NCBI GenBank assembly: GCA_002917075.1
Contig: NTMA01000054.1
Coordinates: forward strand, 217,862-281,861
Reading direction: 5' to 3'
DNA: 64,000 nt
From: Hawksworthiomyces lignivorus
Lineage: Eukaryota > Ascomycota > Sordariomycetes > Ophiostomatales > Ophiostomataceae
The position numbers were made by a program, and so were the translations under genes. Positions 35,924 through 47,699 of the stretch are shown here, one piece after another. A model generated the notes under the pieces. That model was given only the letters and a program-made list of their open reading frames with translations. It did no database searches and was not told the origin of the DNA. Within the stretch, counting starts at the first letter, position 1; every line of letters begins with the position of its first letter.

Positions 35924-36440
35924 TAAGTTGGAAATAAGTTAATTAAGCGCTATAAGTAGATTTGGCGTTTACGCATTTATTACTCCTGTTTAACCTTGTA
36001 AAGGATTTCACTCTCGCCACATGGTGCGAGTACAAGTGACCCGTACAGAGACTTATTACTACTATACGGAGTTCCATTCAAGCAAAAATTCAGGTGTTTC
36101 TAGTACTCGAGGTCGGAAACTCCTGCACCAGGGCTTATATAACGTATTCTTTGACAACCCATAACTGTATTCTAAAATGCATGAACGTAGTCGTACCTAT
36201 TGCTCCACACCAGCAGAATGTTTTGGTTCTTATCGCGAACCTTATCGTCTTATCAACACTGAAAAAAAAAGTTTATCAGCCATAATTTTTTTTTTGCCCG
36301 TAGCCTATTGACTACGTAAATCTTTCATTGAGTAACAACGACAACTACGTCGAAAAAACTGCCTTCGAGCAACCTCTCACAAATTCCCAGCTTTCTTTCT
36401 CTTCTATCGAACCAATTTCTCACAAAAACAAAGGTCAGCC
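35924..36440 (+). other. Intergenic spacer, Cwf19 / Ssf1
   Basis: A 517 bp spacer between two co-oriented genes. The last 60 bp before the Ssf1 start are C/T-rich, a likely leader. No other gene is seen. Confidence 0.4.
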
Positions 36441-37984
36441 ATGGCAAAACGGCGAAGCAAGAAGCGCACTCACGTTGCGCCGACCAACCCAAACAAGGCA
36501 TCGGCTCCGTTGAACACAGGCAATGGTTCTACTCGCGATCCTAAGAGCATGGTCATCCGCATTGGCGCCGGTGAGGTTGGGTCCAGTGTTAGTCAGTTGG
36601 CTTCAGATGTTCGCCGAGTTATGGAACCGGGCACTGCGAGCCGGCTGAAAGAACGAAGAGCAAACCGCCTTCGTGACTATGTGACAATGTGCGGACCGCT
36701 TGGAGTAACCCAGCTGCTTCTGTTTTCACGATCCGATTCCGGCAATGTCAATTTACGAGTTGCCGCAGCTCCGCGCGGCCCTACGCTTCATTTCAGAGTC
36801 GAACGGTATTCTTTAAGCAAGGACGTGCAAAGAGCACAGAGACATCCCAAAGGAGGGGGTAAGGAGTACATCACTCCTCCACTTGTATGACACTCGCTCT
36901 CTTAAGCCTATGTCTTTTTTCAATTGTTTTTTTTTTTTTTTGCAGATGTTTTAGTGTTTGTTTGATGCTAATTCTATCAAAGCTGGTCATGAACAACTTC
37001 AACCTTGCTGCCGACTCTAATGCAAAAGTCCCAAAACATCTTGAATCACTCATTACAACTGTTTTCCAGTCTCTATTTCCGCCAATTAATCCACAAGCAG
37101 CCCCCCTTGCTACGATACGGAGAGTTCTTCTGCTAAACCGAGAACCTACGGATGACGCAAGTTCCTTTGTCCTCAATTTTCGACACTATGCAATAACGAC
37201 TAAGACAACGGGCATTTCCAAGGCGCTCAAGAGGCTCAATGCTGCTGAAAAGCTTTTACATTCAAAGAAGACCAAAAAAGGGGGGCTACCTAATTTAGGA
37301 AAGCTTGAGGACATAGCGGACTACATGGTCGGTGGAGAGGATGGCGATGGTTATGTGTCTGATGGTGGCACGAGTGGCAGCGAGGCGGAAACAGATGCGG
37401 AAGTTGACGTTGTGGGCAACACAACACGCAAAGTTCTCTCTAACAAAGCACGAACAGCTTTAGCAGGGCCATTAGACGGTATGGGTGCCGAAAGTGGTCA
37501 GATGAGTGAAACAGCTACCAACTTAGAACGACGGGCTGTGAAGCTAGTGGAACTTGGCCCGCGGATGAAGCTACGGCTGATCAAGGTGGAAGAGGGCATG
37601 TGTCAGGGTCAGGTAATGTGGCACGAGCACGTTCACAAATCTAGAGAGGAAATCAAGGAGTTGAAAGAGCGGTGGGAGAAGCGAAAGCGAGAAAAGGAAG
37701 TGAGGAAAAGGGAACAGAGAGATAATATCGAGAGAAAGAATAAGGCAAAGGTGGATGCTGGCAATAGCTTCAAGAAGGGTGATGGCGATAGCGAGGCGGG
37801 AGGACTGGACAGTGAGGATGAGTATGGGAATGAAGATATGATGGACTTGGAAGACGTAGATAGTGATGATTATGATGCCTTCGATAGTGAGGGACTTGCG
37901 GGGGACGCTGAGATGGAAGTTAACAAGCAGCTGGATGAGGCTGGCGAGTGGCAAGATGAGAGAGAAGAAATAGCCCGCAGATAG
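36441..37984 (+). CDS. SSF1: Ssf1/Peter Pan-like Brix-domain ribosome biogenesis factor
   Basis: Exons 36441-36884 and 36983-37984 encode 481 residues across a 98 bp intron whose interior holds a run of T residues and a GCTAAT branch. Joining gives the family segment KEYITPPLLVMNNFN. The start MAKRRSKKRTHV is basic. The Brix domain shows VIRIGAGEVGSSVSQLASDVRRVMEP, LKERRANRLRDYVTMCGPLGVTQLL, GPTLHFRVERYSL, and later RRVLLLNREPTDDASSFVLNFRHYAI and LVELGPRMKLRLIKVEEGM. A Lys/Glu-rich coil and an acidic tail follow. Ssf1 and its relatives bind pre-rRNA and Rrp15/Rpf1-type partners during early 60S assembly in the nucleolus. Confidence 0.92.
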
Positions 37985-38896
37985 AACAGTCTGATCCTAC
38001 AATACAGTATGCTAATATATTAATGCTAGCCTAGACAGGGTGTTCTTGGTTATGCGGCATACATAAATCCGAATGGCTCCGAATGACTCCGATAACTGCA
38101 GCTTCTCTGCACAGCAATAACCCTAGGACCCGTGAAGGTCATAACATTCGATTTGCAACAGAGGCGCGTAAGATACATCATCTAAGTTTCTCGATCTTGG
38201 TGTGCGGTCACAGCAAGGCAGCCTCTGATTTAATTTCTCTTCAAGCAACATGAACTTGGGCTTTCACTTTCGCTCTTTAGTCCGTGTGAAGGTCTTGGGC
38301 GTGATAACGAAGGACGAAAAGTTTTCCCGCTTTATTGCGCCTCCTTTCGCTCGCACGGCATAGTTCTTCGACTGGCGGTGGGGGTCAGTTCAATTTTGCA
38401 CACGGCTGGCAGATCTGCCGCGATTCCATGGCCTCACCAAGGAGCAACAGCAAGAAGGAGCGGGGTTCGGCATTCTGTGTAGAGGCACACTATATAGATG
38501 CTCTGGCGCTCTCCATTTTCGATTTTTTTAACCTTCGAATCCCTCCAGCCTTGGAAGGTTTCCTGTGAGGTTTTATCTAGGACGAGACTGATTGTGAAAA
38601 ACAAAAGGGACATTACATCGACTCTATGAAAGGGGCAAGAGAATTCTCATATGTCTGAAGGAAAGGCTTCACAGATACTAGCAGTCTCAGATCTAGAGAT
38701 AGCCGTTCTTGCCTCTGTTTCTATCTAGTGGTCACCGATTGCATAAACCAATACTCACCTCTGTGCCATTATTATGATCTTCACTCAAGATTTCTTTTTA
38801 TAAGAACTCCCACGCGTCCGCCAGCTAAAGATAGAGGGAAGCCATATAGCGATTCTTTGATTTTACCCAATATACACCACCGCCCTCTTTCTGACT
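37985..38896 (+). other. Intergenic region, Ssf1 / FAD monooxygenase
   Basis: These 912 bp hold no convincing gene. A 77-codon frame at 38335-38568 has no homology I can see. The region just before 38897 is presumably the monooxygenase promoter. Confidence 0.4.
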
Positions 38897-40198
38897 ATGG
38901 TCAGTCCAAGAGCCATGGCTACAGAATTCCCTCGCCGTCCGCCTTCTGGCATCAAAGTGATTGTCGTTGGCGCCGGTTTCGCAGGCCTTGCGGCAGCTAT
39001 TGAGTGCGATCGCAAGGGCCACTCTGTGACGCTTCTTGAGAAGGTCGAAGATATCGAAGAGATCATGCGAATTGGTGACATCATTAGCTTTGATCCCAAC
39101 GGATCAAAGGCATTTGAAAGATGGCCTGGTGTGGTCGAAGCCATGGAGTCTATCAGTCGCCAGACAACGTGGCTGGATCTATACCATTATAAGGGCCAAT
39201 TCGTCTCTCGCCAGTCATTTGCCAGCGAGCGACCCTGGGGAAGGCGTATAAACGGTCATCGCGGTCAACTGCACAACATTATCTACAAACATGCCAAGGC
39301 TCGCGGCATTGACATCCGCTTGGGGCAACGTGTCACAGATTATTTCGAGGATGAGAAGCAAGCCGGTGTAGTTGCCAACGGCCAGCGCATAACAGCCGAC
39401 GCCGTGATTGCGGCCGAGGGTGTCCGGTCCCGTGGTCGTAAAATCGTTCTTGGCTTCGAAGATAACCCAAAATCGTCGGGGTACGCAGTATATCGAGCAT
39501 GGTTCCCGGCCACCGAGGTGGCCAAGAACCCGGTAACGCAGCACCTGGTTGCAAATGGTGACACACACCAGGGGTTTATTGGGCCGGACATTCACTTCCT
39601 TGCCTCTTCGATTAAAAACGGCACGGAAGTCAACTGGGTTTTTACTCATATCGACGACGGAAATATCGAAGAAAGCTGGCAGTTCCCTGGCAAGGTCGAA
39701 GAAGCCCTTGCATATCTAGACGGGTGGGCGCCAATCGTTCATGAACTAGTCAAGGCAACACCTAAAGGCCGACTGATTGACCACAAACTCGTCTATCGCA
39801 GCCCCCTGCCCACGTTTGTTTCGCCGAAGGCACGTATTGCTCTCATTGGCGACGCGGCCCATCCTTTCCTCCCAACATCCATACAGGGAGCCAGTCAGTC
39901 AATTGAGGACGGCGTTGTTCTGGCCACCACACTAGAGCTTTGTGGTAAGGGCAATGTTCCGATCGGCGTGCAAGCTTATGAAAAAATACGTTATGACCGG
40001 GTCCATCGCGCCCAGGCGATGGGTCCAAAGACTCGTGAGAGATGGCACCGGGCAAACTGGGAAGAAGTTTGGAAGCAGCCAGAGCTCATCCATCTTGTAC
40101 GAGAACCCTGGCTTCTAAATTTTGACGCAGAGAAGGACGCATATGAGAGATACAAGGACGTTGTGTCCCGTCTAGAGCGAATTCCGGCGCGTCTCTGA
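38897..40198 (+). CDS. FAD-dependent monooxygenase (salicylate hydroxylase-like)
   Basis: A single exon of 433 residues. The N-terminal dinucleotide fold has IKVIVVGAGFAGLAAAIEC (GxGxxG) and an acidic end to strand 2 (LLEKVED). The middle includes GRRINGHRGQLHNIIYKHAK, RITADAVIAAEGVRS (the D/E-G region contacting FAD and NAD(P)H) and, near the C-terminus, ARIALIGDAAHPFLPTSIQGASQSIEDG, the second FAD ribityl-binding motif (GD). This is the class A flavoprotein hydroxylase family, cytosolic, which hydroxylates aromatic or polyketide-like rings with NAD(P)H and oxygen. Substrate is unknown. No biosynthetic core gene lies next to it, so a catabolic role is as likely as a secondary-metabolite one. 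The Met at 38915 is an alternative start. Confidence 0.88.
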   Translation: MVSPRAMATEFPRRPPSGIKVIVVGAGFAGLAAAIECDRKGHSVTLLEKVEDIEEIMRIGDIISFDPNGSKAFERWPGVVEAMESISRQTTWLDLYHYKGQFVSRQSFASERPWGRRINGHRGQLHNIIYKHAKARGIDIRLGQRVTDYFEDEKQAGVVANGQRITADAVIAAEGVRSRGRKIVLGFEDNPKSSGYAVYRAWFPATEVAKNPVTQHLVANGDTHQGFIGPDIHFLASSIKNGTEVNWVFTHIDDGNIEESWQFPGKVEEALAYLDGWAPIVHELVKATPKGRLIDHKLVYRSPLPTFVSPKARIALIGDAAHPFLPTSIQGASQSIEDGVVLATTLELCGKGNVPIGVQAYEKIRYDRVHRAQAMGPKTRERWHRANWEEVWKQPELIHLVREPWLLNFDAEKDAYERYKDVVSRLERIPARL

Positions 40199-40608
40199 AC
40201 TCGCCTATGTGCAGTATTCTTCATGCGCAAGTTTTTTAAGAACTGAGAAGAGTCGCCTTAGAGGCTAGGGTTATAAATAGACTAAATTAAAAGACAGAGA
40301 AAGGAAGCGCTGTATCATTTTACTCGTTTAGTTGTAAACTTGAAATTCACGTCACTGAATCAGAAAAATGCGAGTAGTAGGATGATGAATACAGTCATCA
40401 ACCACTAGGTAGACTTGTGGAACGAGCTCGGTTATTCTGCTCCATTTAAAACAATTTATGTGGTTTCTTGCGCCGCCACATTATTGTGGAGGGGAGTTGC
40501 GTTTAAAATTTAAAAGCCTTCAAACTCCATTGCGTACCTTTCCAACCCCACCACTGATATGATGTCCAATCTAACCCACGACACTGCTATTCTCTATACA
40601 GAAGAGTG
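40199..40608 (+). other. Intergenic spacer, FAD monooxygenase / Npa3
   Basis: A 410 bp spacer between co-oriented genes with nothing recognised besides presumed 3' end and promoter sequence. Confidence 0.4.
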
Positions 40609-41870
40609 ATGGCATCCGTTCAAATACCACAGAAGCCTGTCGCCATTGTGTGCGTAGGCATGGCTGGTAAGTCTCCTCGTCGGGTCTTTTTTTACACTCA
40701 AGACAGATCTCGTTGCTGATGAAAGGTACATCTCATATAACTCTAGGTTCTGGAAAGACGACCTTCATGCAACGAATCAATGCCTACCTCCATAGCCAGA
40801 AGGAGCCACCTTACGTTATTAATCTCGACCCAGCTGTTCTCAATGTTCCTTTTGATAGTAACATAGACATACGAGACAGCGTTAATTACAAGGAAGTGAT
40901 GAAACAGTACAACCTTGGACCCAATGGGGGCATTTTGACAGCTCTGAATTTATTTTCTACCAAGGTTGATCAGATCCTTAATCTGCTTGAGAAACGCACA
41001 TCACTCGATCCGTCCCAACCCCAAAAGCAGGCGATCAAGCACGTCCTCGTCGATACACCTGGTCAGATTGAGGCTTTTGTCTGGTCGGCTTCTGGAACGA
41101 TTCTACTTGAATCGCTTGCGTCTTCTTTCCCCACCGTTATCGCGTATGTTATTGATACACCCCGGACAGCAAGCACAAGCACATTCATGAGCAATATGCT
41201 CTACGCTTGTAGCATTCTTTACAAGACGAAGCTTCCTATGATTCTGGTATTCAACAAGACCGATGTGAAAGATGCCAGCTTTGCAAAAGAGTGGATGACA
41301 GACTACGACGCATTCCAAGCGGCACTGCGTGCAGATGAAGATCGAAATGCATTTGGAGGAGTTGAAGGCGGTAATAGCATGGGTGGCAGTGGGTATATGG
41401 GCAGTCTGCTTAACAGTATGAGCATGATGCTGGAAGAGTTCTATGCACATCTCAGCGTTGTCGGGGTCAGTTCTATGACTGGACAAGGGGTGGATGAGTT
41501 CTTCGCAGCAGTTCAAGAAAAAGCAGAAGAGTTCAGTCGGGATTACCAGCCAGAGCTCGAGAAACGCCGCCGGCAGAGAGACGAGGAAAAGAAGGCTACG
41601 AGGCAGCGGGAGCTGGACAAGATGATGAAGGGCCTAAATTTCAGTGCGGACGAAAAGCGCAGCAGGGAGGATCAGCATGACGAGGGAGATGACGACAATA
41701 GCACAAGTGATAGAGAAGGCAACGATGAGGACGATGAGGACGATATGGACCCCGACGACGAATATGATCGAGACGGTCTCCAATCACGGTATGAAGCGGC
41801 GCTCATAGAGCAGAAAGACAGGGTAACGGATACCGCCAGCTTCGCCAAATATCTCCACTCGCAACGATAG
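40609..41870 (+). CDS. NPA3: GPN-loop GTPase Npa3 / Gpn1
   Basis: Exons 40609-40666 and 40747-41870 encode 393 residues across an 80 bp intron that splits the P-loop codon. The joined sequence reads [20 protein letters not shown]. The Gly-Pro-Asn loop that names the family is in [16 protein letters not shown], Walker B/G3 in [14 protein letters not shown], and G4 in [29 protein letters not shown] segment supplies the G5 region. The C-terminus is a charged coil followed by an acidic Asp/Glu-rich tail typical of Gpn1. This GTPase is needed for assembly and nuclear import of RNA polymerase II. The next gene encodes Rpb12, a subunit of the same enzyme, convergent with this one. Confidence 0.93.
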
Positions 41871-42265
41871 TTGCTTCTTCGTCACCTGACCTCTGAAAAG
41901 CATTGTACAACAATATATAGGAATTTTATAGATCCAATCTAGGAAGATACCCAGGTTTTTGCCATACAGCAAGGAAACATTTCATAAGGATGGGGTTTGA
42001 TAAATGCTTCTCTAACTCTACGCCTCAATAGAGAAAAGGTAGAGAATCAAAAGCTTAAGGTTACGTAAAACCTAAGAGCGAGCGTGACAGCTTCGTGGTC
42101 GTAGGGAAAATATGCCCAGAACATTTAGAATGCCAGTTACCTCTCCGTCTCGTGTTTCACAGGTTTCGCTTCGCCCACTCTTATGCCTTAGATCTGGTCC
42201 AACGACAAACCCAACATATGGTTAATTCGACATTTAGCAATCTGCAGGTATAGATGAATTCAAGG
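41871..42265. other. Convergent 3' region, Npa3 / Rpb12
   Basis: A 395 bp spacer carrying the 3' ends of two convergent genes. No further gene is seen. Confidence 0.4.
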
Positions 42266-42575
42266 CTATCTTGCTTCAAATTGTACCATCCTGTGTACAG
42301 TTGAAATAAAATCAGCATCTGAACTATATTGGTCAAGGACAACCGACGAGGCCAATTCATATATACCTTTTTGTCCGCTGCTTGTACAGAACACGTCCGC
42401 CACATTCCTTACAGCGGATAGGATCTGCCTTCCGTAGGATATTTTTGATGCCACAATCAGCACAGAGATAGTTCATCTGGGCACCATCGGCGCCAGCATC
42501 ATACGTCTTGGGAGCTGAGTAGCCGGTGTTCTGATTGGATGTCGTTGGCACGACATACTGTTCGCGGGACGCCAT
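42266..42575 (-). CDS. RPB12: RNA polymerase I/II/III subunit Rpb12 (RPABC4)
   Basis: Exons 42575-42367 and 42290-42266 (25 bp) are joined across a 76 bp intron and encode 77 residues. The last exon supplies only MVQFEAR after the junction Arg, and it is required for the invariant C-terminus (KRTKR-type then MVQFEAR). The zinc ribbon is NYLCADCG ... PIRCKECGGRVLY, with two CxxC pairs. The first 33 residues are a variable N-terminal extension. This is the small zinc-binding subunit common to all three nuclear RNA polymerases and is essential in yeast. It is the last gene before the RIP-mutated block, with its start codon 457 bp from the first LTR. Confidence 0.93.
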
Positions 42576-42985
42576 GTCCGCAGAAGATCTGTTGCTAGTG
42601 GACCAGCTGGATTTTGCGAGTTTGTTGACACGGCGTCCGTCGCAACCGTGAAGTAGATGATGAAGCCGATGACGTTGGAAATAAGGTTACGAGTTGTTCC
42701 TGGGAAATTCTAGCTGGAATGTTGGTGATGTTGACTGCAAAAATTTAATGTGGGGATGTTTGGAGACACTTGTAGATTGACGCCTCAATGATAAGACGAT
42801 GTACAGTATGTACCTCAGTGGCAACTACATACGAATCTGGTGGCCGCGATAATATTGTTCCGTGCTGAGTACGACATTGGCCTCATCGATCCACCCTAAA
42901 ATAAAAAGCGCAAGCTGATCAATCTTTATACTTTGAGACTTCTATAATATGTAAGGAGAATTGCGTCACGTGACGTTTCAAAAAT

Positions 42986-43031
42986 CACGTGCACGCACTG
43001 TTCAGTGAAGAAAAGACAACAAAGGTAGGTA
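42986..43031. repeat. Outer left arm of an interrupted inverted-repeat element
   Basis: These 46 bp, joined over the element A insertion to 50496 onward, match the reverse complement of about 51273-51316, with nearly all mismatches being C/T or G/A. Here the sequence keeps its G and C residues, while the partner arm is converted to TA-rich sequence. This is the unmutated end of the left arm. Confidence 0.7.
43027..43031. repeat. Target-site duplication of element A (left copy AGGTA)
   Basis: AGGTA directly precedes the TGTTA end of the left LTR. AAGTA directly follows the right LTR at 50491-50495. The single difference is G to A, as RIP would produce on the right copy. Confidence 0.75.
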
Positions 43032-43287
43032 TGTTAGGGAGTACGGTGAATTAGGTGAGAAAGCACAGAGAATAGAGGTAGATTCTTAACAGAGGCTGGC
43101 TGAGAGATTATTCACAAGACTGAACCTTAAGGTTCCAAGTTTCAATTAGGGTCTCCAGGCGACTCGAGCGCTTTTTATGACAGTTTCGTAGGGGGCTCGC
43201 GGCCACTGTTCGCGGTCCCCGCACTTGTCCCTCTCGTGCTTCATCACGTGTTCTTTGGCTGTTCGGCTTTGTGGTTGTCCCATAACA
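43032..43287 (-). repeat. LTR of element A next to the genes (3' LTR, not RIP-mutated)
   Basis: 256 bp bounded by TGTTA and TAACA, a perfect 5 bp terminal inverted repeat. Normal base composition is kept, including CCCC and GGGGG runs. Compared with 50235-50490 there are dozens of differences and, in my alignment, all are transitions with no insertion or deletion. It includes a CACGTG box near 43244. Confidence 0.93.
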
Positions 43288-43301
43288 ACTATCCCTCTCC
43301 C
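43288..43301 (-). promoter_or_regulatory. Polypurine tract of element A
   Basis: On the element's sense strand the last bases before the 3' LTR read GGGAGAGGGATAGT. A purine run at exactly this place primes plus-strand DNA synthesis in LTR retroelements. It is intact because it lies on the unmutated side of the RIP boundary. Confidence 0.75.
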
Positions 43302-45399
43302 GAAGCGATTCGTTTTCGAATTGTCGACGAGGTTGGGTTTGTACGATAAATTGGTCGTGAATAAGGGATATGTTTAGTTTGATTCATTAACGATGAATTT
43401 TTGAATTGTTTTAATGAATGAGAATAAATAACGTTGATCTAATCGAATTAAATAATATTAAAAGATCTTTAATATATTTTGGTATATATTCGACGTTTAT
43501 TCGAGATTATCTCGACAATGAATTATAAGGTTAATTAATTGACATTCGTTAATTATTTCAAGATTACGAGATCGATTTTTATTCGACGTATAAATATCTT
43601 ATTTCTTTTTTATTTTTAAAGTTTTCTTTTTTTCTTTTTTTCTTTTAAGTTTTTTTTTCTTATTTTGGTAAGTTTTTAAAATACGTTTTTTAATGTATTT
43701 TTTGTTTTATAGTATTATCGTTAATATATCGATCTTAATTCGACGTAATCGTATTGACTTATTCTCTTTTTTAGTAAAATTCTTATTTTACTTAAAAGTT
43801 TATTTCGATAAAATCGTAAAATATATTCGATTTTGATTCTTTTTTCGTTTTTGTTACAATTCTTAATATTAATTTTTTTATTTTATCTAATATCGATACG
43901 TTTATAAATAAAGATTAATAGACTTTTATAACTAAATCGAACAAAAACGAAAACTTAATACAAATTAACGATATTAATAATAATAATTTTAATAATGACG
44001 AAAAAGTTGTAAATAATAATTCGTCTTTAATATTTATTCGATTTTATTTTAATACAACTTTTTATATATTTTATTTTTATTTTACGATTAATCAAATTAT
44101 TATTATAAATAAATTTTATATATAATTCGAATATATATACTAAAACGTAACTTAATATCAAACTTATATTAATTCGAAGAAGAAAACCTTATATTATATT
44201 ATAAATTCTCGTTTTTTTTTTGGTTGATAATCGTTATTAAATCGAGATTATTAATGTTTTTTAATATATAAGTTTTATTTTTAATAATTTTGTAAATTTT
44301 TTGATCGTTTTGACTAACGTTAATATATTTTCCAAAACGTATTCGACTTTATTTCGAAATATATATTTAATATACAAAAAACTAATTCAAACTTTCGAAT
44401 TTATTAAAAACAAATATCGTAAAACTTTATTAATTAATAAATCGTTTTCGATTTATCATAATTTTGTATTATAATTACGTTAAATCCACGAATTATATAT
44501 ATTTTACGATAATAAAATATTTAATAATATAATAAATAATTTTCTTTTTTTTTCTTTTTTTATTTATATATCGATTATATATTGTTATTAATTTATTTTT
44601 AACGTATATCTTCTTTTTTTCTTATTTCGAAAAATCTTTATTTTATTATATTTGATTTTATATATTAATAATATATAAAAAATATATATTTAATCGTTAA
44701 TCGAATTTTTGTTAATAATAAATCGAAACAAGTTTGACTTCGAGTTATCGTAATTAAACCTTTTTTTTATATTTTATAAATATTTGTAAATTGTTTAATC
44801 GTAAATCGTAAAAGATTTATCTTCGTAATTAGTTTTAATCTTAAATAATGAATTAATATATTATTTTGATTTAATATATTTTTTTATCAAACTTATTTTA
44901 TATTTTTTTTGAGTTTATATATTTAGTTTAATATTCGTATTTGTAAAATATTCTCTTTATATATTTCTCGATATTATATTAAACTAAAGTTATTACGATA
45001 TATAATTATTATAATTAAATTAATTAAATTTGGTTTTAAATTATTTATTTTTTCTTTTTCGAGTTTTTTTTTTCGTAAACGTCGATAATATCTCGTATAT
45101 AAATTATATTTTCTTTAAAAACTTATTAATTATATTTTATAAATTAATTAATTTATTTGATTAAATAATAAATATTTTTTTTACGAACTTTTTTATTTTT
45201 TATTTTTTTTATCTTTTATTTATTTTCGTTTTCGAATTAAAACATTAATAAAAACTTAATAATATCTCGATTACGATACGATTCGAGTAACGAAACAAAA
45301 AAGACATTATATAATTTATTATATTAATTTAATAATATTAATCGATATATTTAAATATCAATTCGTTTTAAAATTCTAAATAGTTCGATAAATCGTAAT

Positions 45400-45720
45400 A
45401 TTAACTTTTTTTATAATATTTTTAATCTTAAATTTTAGATAAATAATTAAACTAATTTATTTATTTAGTATTTTTTTAATAAATGTTTTTGGTTATAATA
45501 CTTTGTTTACGACTTTTACGTATTTTATCAATGAGTCTTTAACGATTTTTTTAGTTTCTTCAACTTCTTTAAACGAGTTTGTACTTTTAATAATATTTAT
45601 TTTCTCTTTCGAAAAAAGTCGTTTTCGACTTTAATACGAAATTTAAACAAATAATTTATAAATACCTCGAACGATAAAATGTTTGTAATTGTATTTACGA
45701 TATTGTTATATACAAATTAT
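45400..45720 (-). pseudogene. Decayed integrase segment of element A
   Basis: The reverse complement matches the integrase remnant of element C (61716-62024) closely, for example the stretch at 45541-45600 against 61951-62010. Stops and RIP changes prevent translation. Boundaries are approximate. Confidence 0.65.
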
Positions 45721-47699
45721 GTAATAAATAACAAATTAGACTAATTTAATTATTTTATATTATAAAAACATTTTAAATAATGTTTTAGAATTTAGTTAAT
45801 ATATTTCGTTTATTTATCGATTTATAAATAAAACGTCGTTGATAATTATTTTTTAATTTTGTTATAATAATATAAATTTAACCAAAATTGATTTATGAAA
45901 ATTAGTCTTTTATTATTTATAATATTTTTAAATAAATCGTATTTAAACTTTATATTTTTATAAAATAATTTTATTAATTGTAAAAAATTAATTGTTAATA
46001 ATATAAGATATACTTATATCATTTTCGTATATTTGTCGATAATGACCAAAATATTATTTATCATATTATCTCGTTAATATATTTTTAGTAAAACAACGAT
46101 GAAATTTATTATTATTTATTTTTAAGATTATTTAAAAATAGATAATTAATTTAATTAATTATAAGATTTATATCTTTTCGACTTAATTATTTGATATATA
46201 TAATATATTATAATATATTCGTATATATTTCGAACTAAACTCTTTTAGTAAAATTTTCGTTTTATTAACGTTTAAGTTTGATATTTACCAAAATAATCCA
46301 TTAATAAATCGTTATAATATAACGATAATATTTTTTGTTTTAAAAACTTTTCAAAAAATATAAATAATCGTTTTTTATAACAAAATAATTCATTTAATCT
46401 TAACTTTTAAGATTTCGAAACTTTATTCGAATCGAGTCGTGTTCGTATTCGAATCGTTCAAGAATTTATTATTTATAAGATTTTAATAAATTCTCTTAAA
46501 AACTTTATTATTATAAAAGTCTTTAATTTTTTTTGTATTACAATTTTTTAAATTAATATATTTAATATTAATTATTTATAATATTCTTTTTATTAACATT
46601 TTATTCGTAAAACGTTTCCGAATCGTTCGATGAACTTTTTAAAATAATAAACTCGAACTTATTAGATTTAATATGACTTTTTGACTTATTTTGTCATAAA
46701 TGACTTATAATTCATTAAAATTATTTTTTTATTTCGAGTTTTATTTATACAAATTATAATTATATCTTACATTGAGAGATCTTGACTCTTCGATTTCGTT
46801 TGTCTTTATATATCTTAAGACTTGTTTATATACGATATTATTAATACTTTTTGAATTATTATTATCTTTTGACGTAAATCAAAAAATAGATTTATATTTT
46901 CTTTATTCTTTTTTGTTTTATACTTTGGTTATCTCGAAGAATTATTAATAAGATTTCGTTTTCCGACTTAATATTTTATCTCAAAGTCATAAAGTGTTAA
47001 ATATATATATTATTTTATTTATTTTTTATTTAATTTGGAGATTTTTATAAATATTTATAAATTTAAATAATTCGAAATTATTTCGATTAAATGTCGGTTT
47101 CTCTTTAAATAATGTTTCTAATACTTAAAGAATTTTATTATAATTATCATTTTTTAATTCGACGTATCGTAATTTAATTTTACGTCTTTAAATTTTCTTA
47201 ATTAAAAGATAATAAAATACTAAACGTTTTTGTCGTTTAATTGTAACAAAATTCTTATTATAATAAATATTAATACGTCGATCTCGAATTATATTGATCT
47301 CGACGAATTAAAATGTCTTAATAACGAGATTTTAATAAACGTTTTCTTTAATCGATTAAAAGTCTTTTTTTAATTTAAGTCTTACTTTAAAAAATCGTTT
47401 TTTTTATTATTCTTTAATCTTTTTATTAATTTAATAAAAAGAACACAAATCGTAAAATAGTTGTATATAAATCGTTTATAAAAATTACAAAACTTTATAA
47501 AAACTTAAATGTTTTTAAAAATCGTTAATTGTTTTCAACGTAATATTATATCGACTCTTGATCGATTTATATTAATTTTTAAGTTCGAAAGTATATAATC
47601 TAAAAATTTTATTTGATTTTTATAAAATTTATATTTATTTGAATTAATATATAATTTAATTATTTGTAATTTTTTGAATATATTTTATATACAAATCGT

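Larger units (their letters stand above)
42576..43031 (-). promoter_or_regulatory. Rpb12 promoter region with two CACGTG boxes
   Basis: The 456 bp upstream of Rpb12 hold a perfect 12 bp palindrome CGTCACGTGACG at 42964-42975 and a second CACGTG at 42986-42991. CACGTG is the known target of bHLH proteins such as Cbf1 in fungi. The second box lies at the outer edge of the ancient inverted repeat described below, so part of this promoter-side DNA may itself be of repeat origin. Binding is not shown. Confidence 0.5.
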
